Shown here piece after piece: positions 43,980-51,329 of a stretch of 64,000 bases of DNA. Below the pieces are notes generated by a model. It saw only the letters and a list, made by a program, of their open reading frames with translations, had not been told where the DNA came from and ran no database searches. A program made the position numbers and the translations under genes. Each line of letters starts with the position of its first letter. Position 1 is the first letter of the stretch. Source of the stretch: Kiritimatiellales bacterium (GTDB lineage: Bacteria > Verrucomicrobiota > Kiritimatiellia > Kiritimatiellales > Tichowtungiaceae); the NCBI GenBank assembly GCA_041656295.1, contig JBBADV010000001.1:186001-250000 (forward strand), in the 5' to 3' direction.

Positions 43980-44193
43980 ACGAAGCTCGATTTTTTATGT
44001 CCCTATTTTGGACTCATTCAATTTTTCAGAAAATTTATTGTTGTACTAATGATGTATGAACTCTGATTTAAGGGATGGGATTTGACGGAATTTATTCGAA
44101 CAAATCAGGACAGTAAAATTTCATATAACTACTGTAAACATTGATTTAAACTAATTTTTCAAGAAAATTTTATTGAACATTACAAAATGTAGA

Positions 44194-44224
44194 AATCCGT
44201 TGCTCTGTCCAGCTGAGCTACCGG
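44194..44224. other. Right attachment-type repeat (tRNA-Arg 5'-half remnant)
   Basis: An exact copy of 31 bp of the tRNA-Arg 5' half. Beyond it the remnant acceptor arm (GCTCCGG on the minus strand) differs at two positions from the intact gene, yet could still pair with its 3' strand through G-U. It is therefore a plausible remnant of the original tRNA. The rest of 43980-44366 shows no gene. Confidence 0.85.
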
Positions 44225-44366
44225 AGCACATAATTGCAAAATATGGGAGATACCGCCGGAGAATGGAATTTTATTTTTTACAATCGTATGCGGTTTTTTG
44301 TCCCGGACATCTCACAGCAAAAAATTAATGTCGATTTACACTGGCGGGTGGTCTTAAATTCTTCGT

Positions 44367-45932
44367 ATGAACTTTGATCTGCTGATTAAAAACGGAGCGG
44401 TACTGGATGGAACGGGAACGCCGGCGATGGCGGCGGATATTGGAATTATCGGCGAGCAGATTGCGGCGGTCGGCGATTTGCACAACGCCGGTGCGGCTGA
44501 AATTATTGATGCCGAAGGTCAATACGTCTGTCCGGGATTTATTGATGTGCATTCACATTCGGATGCGTATCTGCTGATCGAACCGCGTGCGTCGAGCAAG
44601 GTGTTTCAGGGAATTACGACAGAGATTTGCGGCAACTGCGGTGCGTCGGCCGCCCCGCGTCCCGGCGGTGCAGCGCTGCCGACCGACTGGCAGGATAAGC
44701 CGTTCCCCGGCACATGGCGCACCGTAACAGAATACCGGCAGCTTTTTGACCGGGTAAAACCGGCGGTGAATGAAGCGCTGCTCGCCGGACACAATACTCT
44801 GCATCGCGGTGTGTGCGGCTATGAACCGCGCGGCGCAACGCCGGACGAACTGAATGAAATGCAATATGCGCTTGAACGGGCGCTGGATGAAGGCGCGTGC
44901 GGAATGAGCACCGGTTTAATTTATCCGCCGGCATCCGCCGTGCCGCGTGAAGAAATTATTAAACTGGCGAAAGTCTGCGCCGCAAAAGAAAAAATTTATA
45001 CGTCGCACATGCGCAGCGAGGGCCGCGCGCTGCTGGAAGCGCTTGACGAAACGATTGATATTGGCCGGCGCGCCGGAGTTCGCGTCCAGGTTTCGCACTT
45101 GAAGACATCGGGGCAGGCTCACTGGCATAAACTGGAGGCTGCGCTGGAAAAGATGGAGACAGCGCGTGCCGGCGGAATAGAGCTGGCCGCCGACCGTTAT
45201 CCATACACTGCGTCGCAAACCGATCTTGATATAGTTCTGCCGGACTGGGCGCTGTACGATGGACGCGATGCAGTGCTCGCGCGCCTGCGCGATCCGGAGA
45301 CACGCGCAAAAATCCGGTGCGAAATTCTGGAGGGCCGCGGTGAATTCGGTTTTCAAGCGGTGATGATCGGGTCGGTTGAGCATCCGGCGCTCAAGCAGTT
45401 TAAAGGGATAATGGTGGACGATGTCGCCGCGAAACTAGACCTGGAGCCGGTTGATGCGCTGTTGCATATTATTGAAACCGACCAGCTGCGCACCGGTGCA
45501 AATTTTTTCGGCATGAGTGAAGAAAACATGTGGCGGATTCTGGAGCTGCCGTGGGTGATGATCGGTTGTGATGCTTCGCTGCGTGCACCGGATGGAATTC
45601 TCGGTGTCGATCATCCGCATCCGCGAGCGTATGGCACTTTTACAAAATTATTGCGTGCGGCACTTGATGGGAAAACGGTGCTGCTGCCGGAAATGATTCG
45701 TAAAATGACCGCACTGCCGGCGGAACAATTCCGTCTGAAAAACCGCGGCGTGCTGCAAAAAGGAAATGCCGCCGATGTGGTGGTTTTTACGCCGGAAAAA
45801 ATAAAAGAAAAAACGACCTACGCCGAGCCGCATCAACTTTCTGAAGGCGTTACAACGTTGATTGTGAATGGAACACTGACGATTACCGGCGGGACACTGA
45901 CCGGGAACCGGAACGGAAAATTTTTAGAATAG
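44367..45932 (+). CDS. N-acyl-D-amino-acid deacylase (D-aminoacylase, amidohydrolase superfamily)
   Basis: A 521-aa enzyme that hydrolyses N-acyl-D-amino acids. The metal ligands of the D-aminoacylase subfamily are visible: DVHSHSDAYLL (HXH), ITTEICGNCGAS with the Cys that replaces carboxylated Lys, YTSHMRSEG, VQVSHLKTSG and the catalytic Asp in GCDASLRAPDG. Length is near the family's 480-530. It is cytoplasmic with no signal peptide. It stands just outside the island's right end. It may recycle D-amino acids from peptidoglycan or peptides (inference). Confidence 0.9.
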   Translation: MNFDLLIKNGAVLDGTGTPAMAADIGIIGEQIAAVGDLHNAGAAEIIDAEGQYVCPGFIDVHSHSDAYLLIEPRASSKVFQGITTEICGNCGASAAPRPGGAALPTDWQDKPFPGTWRTVTEYRQLFDRVKPAVNEALLAGHNTLHRGVCGYEPRGATPDELNEMQYALERALDEGACGMSTGLIYPPASAVPREEIIKLAKVCAAKEKIYTSHMRSEGRALLEALDETIDIGRRAGVRVQVSHLKTSGQAHWHKLEAALEKMETARAGGIELAADRYPYTASQTDLDIVLPDWALYDGRDAVLARLRDPETRAKIRCEILEGRGEFGFQAVMIGSVEHPALKQFKGIMVDDVAAKLDLEPVDALLHIIETDQLRTGANFFGMSEENMWRILELPWVMIGCDASLRAPDGILGVDHPHPRAYGTFTKLLRAALDGKTVLLPEMIRKMTALPAEQFRLKNRGVLQKGNAADVVVFTPEKIKEKTTYAEPHQLSEGVTTLIVNGTLTITGGTLTGNRNGKFLE

Positions 45933-45936
45933 TTTT

Positions 45937-45997
45937 AACCGCAGATAAAATTAATATAGAATTAAAATATCCGTTCATATCCGTGTTATCCGCGGTT
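45937..45997. repeat. Dispersed AACCGCGG-type inverted repeat
   Basis: A left arm AACCGCAGATAAAATTAATA (45937) and a right arm ending GTTATCCGCGGTT (45997), with TATCC-TTCATATCCG inside it. The right arm ends 11 bp before the GTG start of the next gene, which therefore has the repeat in place of a Shine-Dalgarno. Confidence 0.7.
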
Positions 45998-46008
45998 AAA
46001 TTAATTTT

Positions 46009-46536
46009 GTGGCAAATAAAATTCAGAGTTTCCCATATTCAGCGCATCGCAATGCAAAAGTGCTGATTCTCGGGTCAATGCCGGGTGAAGAATCGCTGCG
46101 GCAGCAGCAGTATTATGCGCATCCGCGTAATTTATTCTGGGATTTTACGGGTGAACTTTTCGGTGCGAGCCGCGAGCTGCCGTATGAAAAGCGTTTGGCG
46201 ATATTAAGAAAATCCGGTGTAGCGCTGTGGGATGTTGCACATACCTGCCGGCGGCAAGGCAGTCTGGACGCAAACATGACCGGTGTAGAGGCAAATAATT
46301 TTACGGCGCTGTTTAAATTTGCACCGGAAATTCACACCGTCTTTTTTAACGGACAGACCGCCGCCAAACTGTTTCACAGGCTTGTCGTTCCGGAATTGAA
46401 CAGTTCTGCGGCCGGCGGACGCAGCCGCCGGTTAAAATTCATCATACTGCCGTCAACCAGTCCGGCAAATGCCTCAGTTTCACGGGAAAATAAATTTGCG
46501 GAATGGAAAAAGATTCTGAAGGCATTGGGAAATTAA
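46009..46536 (+). CDS. Hypoxanthine-DNA glycosylase (UDG superfamily family 6)
   Basis: A 175-aa base-excision enzyme that removes deaminated adenine from DNA. The family opening ILGSMPGEESLRQQQYYAHP followed by RNLFW is clear, and the second motif is ILPSTSPANA. These match the DNA-deoxyinosine glycosylase family (UDG family 6). The start is GTG, with no ribosome site; the space is filled by a dispersed repeat. The downstream pyrK frame overlaps by 34 bp if its earliest start is used, but its likely start is 45 bp beyond. Confidence 0.88.
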   Translation: MANKIQSFPYSAHRNAKVLILGSMPGEESLRQQQYYAHPRNLFWDFTGELFGASRELPYEKRLAILRKSGVALWDVAHTCRRQGSLDANMTGVEANNFTALFKFAPEIHTVFFNGQTAAKLFHRLVVPELNSSAAGGRSRRLKFIILPSTSPANASVSRENKFAEWKKILKALGN

Positions 46537-46580
46537 ATGCATTTGACGCGGCGGCGGAAAGCCCGCACAATCTCCGCCCG

Positions 46581-47369
46581 ATGATACAGGAAAAAACAAC
46601 CGTTCTTGAACACATCTGCTATCAGGGCGAATACCGGATGCTCACATTCGCGGCACCGGGAATCGGCCCGAAAGCGCGCCCCGGAAAATTTATTCATCTG
46701 CGTGTACCGCGACTTGAACAGTGTGTACTGCGCCGGCCGTTCAGTATATTTAAGGCGGATGCCGGTAGCGTTTCGATTCTTTATAAATCTGTCGGCAAAG
46801 GTACGCAGGCAATGATGGATATTCAGCCCGGCGAAGAGGTGAATCTGCTCGGTCCGCTTGGCACCGGATTCCCGGCGCCGGTAAAAGATACGACCGCTGT
46901 CGCACTTGTCGGCGGCGGTTACGGCAGTGCAGCGCTCTATTTACAGGCAGTTGCGTCGCCGGTAAAAGGAACTGTTTTTATCGGGGGACGAAGCGCCGGC
47001 GATATCCTTTGTATTAAAGAATTCAAAGCGCTCGGCTGGGATGTGGTGATCACCACGGATGACGGATCGTGCGGGCGCCAAGGGCTTGTCACCCAAGCAC
47101 TGGATGAGTGGCTGCATAAGCGTGCCGGGAATTTGAGTGCTGTGGAGGTGTTTGCGTGCGGTCCAAACGGAATGCTCGAGGCCATTGGCACCCGTGCGGT
47201 AGCACAGAAATTTACTGCGTGGCTTTCAATGGATCGCAATATGGCGTGCGGTACAGGGGCATGTTTGACGTGCGTTATCAAACGCAAGAAAAAAACCGGC
47301 GGCTGGGAGTGGGTGCGCTGCTGTAAAGAAGGTCCTGTCTTTAACGCCGAGGAAATTTACTGGGATTAA
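46581..47369 (+). CDS. pyrK: Dihydroorotate dehydrogenase electron-transfer subunit
   Basis: A 262-aa FAD/[2Fe-2S] subunit that passes electrons from PyrD to NAD. RRPFSIFKA binds FAD, VGGGYGSAALYLQA the nucleotide, and the C-terminal cluster cysteines are in MACGTGACLTCVIKR and WVRCCKEGPVF. The frame is open from 46503, but ATG 46581 begins the usual MIQEKTTVLEHI start and gives normal length. PyrD follows after a 126-bp repeat-bearing gap; together they form an NAD-dependent type 1B enzyme, in line with anaerobic life. Confidence 0.92.
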   Translation: MIQEKTTVLEHICYQGEYRMLTFAAPGIGPKARPGKFIHLRVPRLEQCVLRRPFSIFKADAGSVSILYKSVGKGTQAMMDIQPGEEVNLLGPLGTGFPAPVKDTTAVALVGGGYGSAALYLQAVASPVKGTVFIGGRSAGDILCIKEFKALGWDVVITTDDGSCGRQGLVTQALDEWLHKRAGNLSAVEVFACGPNGMLEAIGTRAVAQKFTAWLSMDRNMACGTGACLTCVIKRKKKTGGWEWVRCCKEGPVFNAEEIYWD

Positions 47370-47370
47370 A

Positions 47371-47490
47371 AACCATGGAATACACTCGGATATAAGCTGG
47401 GTTTATTCGTTAATTTCGGACATTATTCTCAAATTCAAATTGAACGGATTGCCAACTGACTTTCTGTGTAATCTGTGTATTCCGTGGTTA
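47371..47490. repeat. Dispersed repeat, ACCATGGAATAC / GTATTCCGTGGT variant
   Basis: A left arm AACCATGGAATACACTCGG directly after the pyrK stop pairs with GTGTATTCCGTGGTTA, which ends 5 bp before the pyrD ATG. It belongs to the same intergenic class as the copies at 23138, 45937 and 55415 but with different arm sequences. Confidence 0.65.
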
Positions 47491-47495
47491 ATAAA

Positions 47496-48410
47496 ATGAA
47501 TGTTGATCTGAAAATAAAAATTGGTTTGCTGGAGATGAAAAACCCGGTAACAGTGGCGTCGGGAACGTTCGGTTACGGACCGGAGTATGCGAATTATGTT
47601 GATTTAAACCGGCTGGGCGCGATCACGGTGAAAGGAGTTTCAGCGGAGCCGCACATCGGCAATCCACCGCCGCGCACATTTGAAGTCGCGAGCGGAATGC
47701 TGAATGCGATCGGGCTGCCCGGTCCCGGTGCCGGCGGTTTTATTAAAAATTATCTGCCGTTTCTTAAAAAATTTGATGTACCGGTGATCGTAAATATCTG
47801 GGGCAGAACAGTGGAGGATTACGGTCGCGTTGCCGAAATGCTGGATGTGGAAGAGGGCGTGCATGCGCTGGAAGTGAATGTATCGTGCCCGAATGTAAAA
47901 GAGGGCGGTGCACTGTACGGGACGTATATTGATCCGTTTAAAGCGGTGGTTGACGAAGTCCGTGCCAAAACCGGCAAGCCGCTGATTGTAAAACTGGCGC
48001 CGAATGTAACGGACATTAAAGCGTTTGCACTCGCGGCGCAGGACTGCGGCGCCGATGCGGTTTCAATTATGAATTCATATCCGGCCATGGCGATTAATAT
48101 TGAAACGCGCAGGCCGGAACTTGCAAACCGCACCGGCGGACTTTCCGGCCCGGCGATTAAACCGATTGCAGTCAAGCTGGTGTGGGAGGCGGCGCAGGCA
48201 ATTAAAATTCCGATTATCGGCATGGGCGGCGTCAGCTCGCCGGAAGATGCGCTGGAATTTATTATTGCCGGTGCAACCGGCGTTGCCGTCGGAACATCCA
48301 CGTTTACTGATCCGTCGACTGCAATCCGTGTAATTGAAGGTATTGAGCGCTGGATGATTGCGCACGGTGCAAACTCTATCGCCGAACTGAGGGGAACGGT
48401 TCAGTTATGA
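47496..48410 (+). CDS. pyrD: Dihydroorotate dehydrogenase B, catalytic subunit
   Basis: A 304-aa FMN barrel of the type 1B class. NPVTVASGTFGYG opens the barrel; the substrate loop EVNVSCPNVKEGG has the catalytic Cys (as in 1B, rather than Ser of class 2). IMNSYPAMAINIETRRP, GGLSGPAIKPIAVKLVWE and GMGGVSSPEDALEFI follow. ATG 47496 was chosen over an in-frame ATG at 47475, which lies in the repeat. The ATGA at 48407 joins it to the next gene. Confidence 0.93.
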   Translation: MNVDLKIKIGLLEMKNPVTVASGTFGYGPEYANYVDLNRLGAITVKGVSAEPHIGNPPPRTFEVASGMLNAIGLPGPGAGGFIKNYLPFLKKFDVPVIVNIWGRTVEDYGRVAEMLDVEEGVHALEVNVSCPNVKEGGALYGTYIDPFKAVVDEVRAKTGKPLIVKLAPNVTDIKAFALAAQDCGADAVSIMNSYPAMAINIETRRPELANRTGGLSGPAIKPIAVKLVWEAAQAIKIPIIGMGGVSSPEDALEFIIAGATGVAVGTSTFTDPSTAIRVIEGIERWMIAHGANSIAELRGTVQL

Positions 48411-48985
48411 TGCAGCGGCGGATTGTTTTTACGTTCATTCTTCTCACGGCTGCAATGTGTGTTGGCTGGATGATTTATGTTTCACCGGCAGCAAAAAATC
48501 CGTACGCGCCGCTGCCGGCGGATGCCAGAATAATTTACAGCAGTAACGCACCTGATTTTTCAGTATTAAAACAGAGGCCGTCCGGCGAGCTGCTCAAACC
48601 GGTTTTTCAGATACTGCCGCAGGTCAAATATTCATCGTTAATTCTCGCTGCGGCAGCAGCGCCCGGCCGCAATCACTGTGATGCACTGATTTTCGTCAGT
48701 GCGATTGGATCGCGATCAACGCTGCTGCGGTGGCGAATGGAGTTTTTTCTGCCGGACGGGATCCGTTCGGTGCATTCATACGGTGCGTGGCCGGTGTGGG
48801 AAATTGAAATTCCGGCGAACGAACCGCCGGGACGCCGGATCCGGTTTAGCATAACGGAAGGATTGCTGATTTGTGCGATCTCTGATAACAGTCACGACAT
48901 TTATTATCTGCTCGATACATTGGACGGACGCCGTCCATCAAGAATGCAGACGGAGCTTTCAGCCTCGTTAGCGAAAGGAAAATAG
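48407..48985 (+). CDS. Hypothetical membrane-anchored protein
   Basis: A 192-aa protein with one N-terminal hydrophobic helix (about residues 6-26) followed by a soluble part: ADARIIYSSNAPDFSVLKQR, SSLILAAAAAPGRNHCDALI and RIRFSITEGLLICAISDNSH. I do not recognise the family. The start overlaps the pyrD stop (ATGA), so it is translationally coupled to pyrD and lies one base before the lipoprotein gene. It is probably exported with its domain on the outer face of the inner membrane. Any role together with the lipoprotein is inference. Confidence 0.65.
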   Translation: MMQRRIVFTFILLTAAMCVGWMIYVSPAAKNPYAPLPADARIIYSSNAPDFSVLKQRPSGELLKPVFQILPQVKYSSLILAAAAAPGRNHCDALIFVSAIGSRSTLLRWRMEFFLPDGIRSVHSYGAWPVWEIEIPANEPPGRRIRFSITEGLLICAISDNSHDIYYLLDTLDGRRPSRMQTELSASLAKGK

Positions 48986-48986
48986 A

Positions 48987-49940
48987 ATGAATAAAAAAAC
49001 ATTAAAAAAACGAATTCCCGCTCTATTTGCGCTTTTTATTATTGCCGGTTGTAAAACCTCTGAAGAGCCGCAGCCGCTTTCATGGAGGCAGCAGCAGGAA
49101 TTCACCGCGCGCACGCGCGATCCGCGTATCTATAACATCGGGATTTATCAGACACCCGGCGGCGGAACTGAGTATCGCGGCGGCAGCCGGCTGCATTTGA
49201 AGCAGATTGAAGCACTGCCGATGCAGGCTGAAAAACCGTACCGTACTGTCATTAACATTCGCACCGGCATCGGGCGCGAATATCCGGTGCTGCTTGATTT
49301 TACCGAAAATAAAAACTGGTTCACCTTTGAGCTCGCAAAAAAAATCGGTGCACAGGCTATTGGCGAACGGCAGGCGCGTCTTGAAAAACGACCCGACGAT
49401 GATATTGCAAGCTGCGTATCTGTTGTGAAATCACTGCGTTTGAATCAGCTTTATATTGAAGATCCGGTTCTGCATGTCCGTATGGCGAGCGGACCGCTCG
49501 GCGCACAGGCGCGCGGGATTAAAAAGCCGGCACCGGAAGGCGTTATCGGCTGGGCAACGCTCAGCAAATTTGAACAGATCCGCCTTGATTACAGCACGGG
49601 TAAAATCATTCTCATGACCACTGAAGAGTACATCTCGAATCCCGATCTGGTAGTTTTTTCGCTGCCGATTGTCAAAAGCATCGGTGCCTGTGCTGTGCGC
49701 GGTAATGTCGACGGTAAAGACCGATTTGTGCTAATTGACCCCGCCGGCGATTTTGAGGTTTCATCCGATTCCGCCGCTATGATTCAAACGATCCGGCTCG
49801 GAGAATTTGAGATAGCAAAACCGGCAGTGGTGCAGGCCTCTGTTGGCGGAATCCGGCTCGGTGCAAAATTTCTTGCAAAATATTCCGTCGTGATCTGCCC
49901 TCGCAAAGACATGATTTATTTTGAAAAAAATATTCCGTAA
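48987..49940 (+). CDS. Lipoprotein with degenerate retropepsin-like repeats
   Basis: A 317-aa lipoprotein: the lipobox LFIIAGC puts the modified Cys at about residue 22. The rest has two halves like the aspartyl-protease fold: VLLDFTENKNWFTFELAKKI (about 93-112) and FVLIDPAGDFEVSSDSAAMI (about 250-269), each with Asp followed by a position that is normally T/S-G-A, so the catalytic DTGA/S is changed to DFTE and DPAG. A third segment, GVIGWATLSKFEQIRLDYST, recalls the strand after the flap. Protease activity is doubtful; a binding role is possible. It follows the membrane protein gene by one base. Confidence 0.62.
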   Translation: MNKKTLKKRIPALFALFIIAGCKTSEEPQPLSWRQQQEFTARTRDPRIYNIGIYQTPGGGTEYRGGSRLHLKQIEALPMQAEKPYRTVINIRTGIGREYPVLLDFTENKNWFTFELAKKIGAQAIGERQARLEKRPDDDIASCVSVVKSLRLNQLYIEDPVLHVRMASGPLGAQARGIKKPAPEGVIGWATLSKFEQIRLDYSTGKIILMTTEEYISNPDLVVFSLPIVKSIGACAVRGNVDGKDRFVLIDPAGDFEVSSDSAAMIQTIRLGEFEIAKPAVVQASVGGIRLGAKFLAKYSVVICPRKDMIYFEKNIP

Positions 49941-50001
49941 CGCAGATAAGTTTTCAGCCTTATTCCGGCAGATGGACAATGAGACGGGATGTCTCTCTGT
50001 A

Positions 50002-50709
50002 CTAAATTCCGGCGCCGCGCACGATGACTTCCTGAACGTAGGGCGCAACGATTTTTTCGATGACATGCAACCGTTCCGGCGTGGTGCGCCGGAGTGTGCG
50101 CATTTCAGGATTGGGCAGATTTTCCTGTGGCAGAAACGGTTGAATGGTGTAACGCTTTGCGCCGCGGATGAGTTCGCCGATCTCACCCATCTGTGCGTCG
50201 GTGTGAAACGGCTCGATAACGGTTGTGCGGAATTCATACTCAATGCCGCTGTTCATAATCAGCTGCACGGACTGAGTGATTTTTTCAAGCTGTGAAAAAC
50301 CGGTGAGCTGCGGATAAGCGGACACAGAGGATTTGATGTCCATCGCAATATAATCAATCAGCGGCAGACACATTTCTAACATTTCAGGACGCGAGCCGTT
50401 TGAATCGAGTTTCACTTTGAAGTCGAAATCGCGCATAAATTGAATCAGTTTGGGCAGATCGGGCTCGAGTGTCGGCTCGCCGCCGGTAATGCAAACGGCA
50501 TCCACCCATTCAGTTTTAAATTTGGCGCAGACTTCTCTCAACCGGCCCCAGGTCAGACATTTTTTCTTACGTCCCATCAGCGTCGCGTTATGGCAGAATC
50601 CGCAGGTGAAGTTGCAGCCGCTCGTAAAAAACGTTCCGCACAAATAGCCGGGATAATCGATCATTGAAGGTTTTTCAAGAAAAGCGTAAACTGGAGAATC
50701 TTCGGGCAT
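50002..50709 (-). CDS. nrdG: Anaerobic RNR activating radical-SAM protein
   Basis: A 235-aa radical SAM enzyme. The CX3CX2C cluster is in FFTSGCNFTCGFCHNATL (about residues 28-45), followed by GGEPTLEPDLPKL, IDYIAMDIKSSV and a short C-terminus without SPASM cysteines. It installs the glycyl radical in NrdD. The start ATG at 50709 gives MPEDSPVYAFLEKPSMIDYP. It is the NrdG2-like form, longer than E. coli NrdG (154 aa). Its position behind nrdD and the redoxin gene on the same strand completes the class III set. Confidence 0.9.
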   Translation of the reverse strand: MPEDSPVYAFLEKPSMIDYPGYLCGTFFTSGCNFTCGFCHNATLMGRKKKCLTWGRLREVCAKFKTEWVDAVCITGGEPTLEPDLPKLIQFMRDFDFKVKLDSNGSRPEMLEMCLPLIDYIAMDIKSSVSAYPQLTGFSQLEKITQSVQLIMNSGIEYEFRTTVIEPFHTDAQMGEIGELIRGAKRYTIQPFLPQENLPNPEMRTLRRTTPERLHVIEKIVAPYVQEVIVRGAGI

Positions 50710-50847
50710 TTCAGACTTTACTTTTGATTTCAGATTGCAGATTTGAGAAGGCTTTAGGTTTTTTAACTCCGAACTCTAAACAGTGAATCTTGGACTTTTT
50801 AAAAAGATCACCGCCGTTGCGGACGAGGTTACTGCCGGCCGGCAATG

Positions 50848-51240
50848 TCAACCGCGCGCTTCTGTCAGCACGGCGGTTATCATTTTCGGTGAAATGATTC
50901 CTTTACCTGCATCGCTGTAGTCGGTTTGCAGTCCGACATAGTGATAGAGGCGCGATTTGCCGCATACCTTGTCATGCATTTTCGGTTCGCGCACAAGAAC
51001 GGGGGCGTAACGGCCGTCTTCATCTTTACGCGTTACCAGCAGCGCCGGAATCCGCTGCGGGTTGATGCATTCGGCTGAAGAGAAGGCAACGAGACCTTCG
51101 ACTGTTTCGACATCGTAATATTCTTTTTCAAACTCTTTCCACTCGTCTTCGGTGAGCAGTTTGTCCAGCCGCTGATTCAGCGTTTTACATTTTGCGCAAC
51201 CCTGTTTACCGAAGACCTGAATTTTAAATGGTTTGGCCAT
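50848..51240 (-). CDS. Small thioredoxin/glutaredoxin-fold protein, probable NrdD reductant
   Basis: A 130-aa protein with CAKC near the N-terminus (KIQVFGKQGCAKCKTLNQRL) and the following DEWKEFEKEYYDVETVEGLV and cis-Pro-like NPQRIPALLV. CXXC plus fold mark a redoxin. It has a C-terminal extension of about 40 residues after the core. AGAGGAAA fits the ATG at 51240, so an earlier GTG at 51264 was not used. Between nrdD and nrdG, it is probably the disulfide donor to NrdD, as in NrdD subclasses that use a redoxin instead of formate (established for some). Confidence 0.78.
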   Translation of the reverse strand: MAKPFKIQVFGKQGCAKCKTLNQRLDKLLTEDEWKEFEKEYYDVETVEGLVAFSSAECINPQRIPALLVTRKDEDGRYAPVLVREPKMHDKVCGKSRLYHYVGLQTDYSDAGKGIISPKMITAVLTEARG

Positions 51241-51261
51241 TGCCGGATTTCCTCTATTTTT

Positions 51262-51325
51262 CACTGTGCAAGAACACAGAGATCACAAAATTTAATATTT
51301 TTGCGCTCTGCATTCTTTGCGGTTA
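51262..51325. repeat. Intergenic inverted repeat between nrdD and the redoxin gene
   Basis: GAACACAGAGATCACAAAAT on one side and TTTGCGCTCTGCATTCTTTG on the other are a decayed copy of the CACAGAG / CTCTG-type arms of the dispersed intergenic repeats. No gene. Confidence 0.45.
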
Positions 51326-51329
51326 GTCA

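Larger units (their letters stand above)
29388..44224. mobile_element. Genomic island of about 14.8 kb inserted in tRNA-Arg(CCT)
   Basis: A 31-bp segment of the tRNA-Arg gene (29388-29418; anticodon region to acceptor stem) is repeated exactly at 44194-44224, beside the end of the Fic gene and before the D-aminoacylase gene. Between them lie an integrase relic next to the tRNA, an excisionase-like relic, a GntR regulator, and several exported proteins of a few paralogous families, with A+T-richer intergenic spaces than the flanks. Both ends of the insertion are therefore visible. The integrase is broken, so the island is probably no longer mobile on its own. Confidence 0.85.

Noticed and set aside
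29388..44224. CRISPR array or prophage inside the island
   Set aside because: No regularly spaced repeats and no phage structural genes; the repeats found are two end copies and local duplications.
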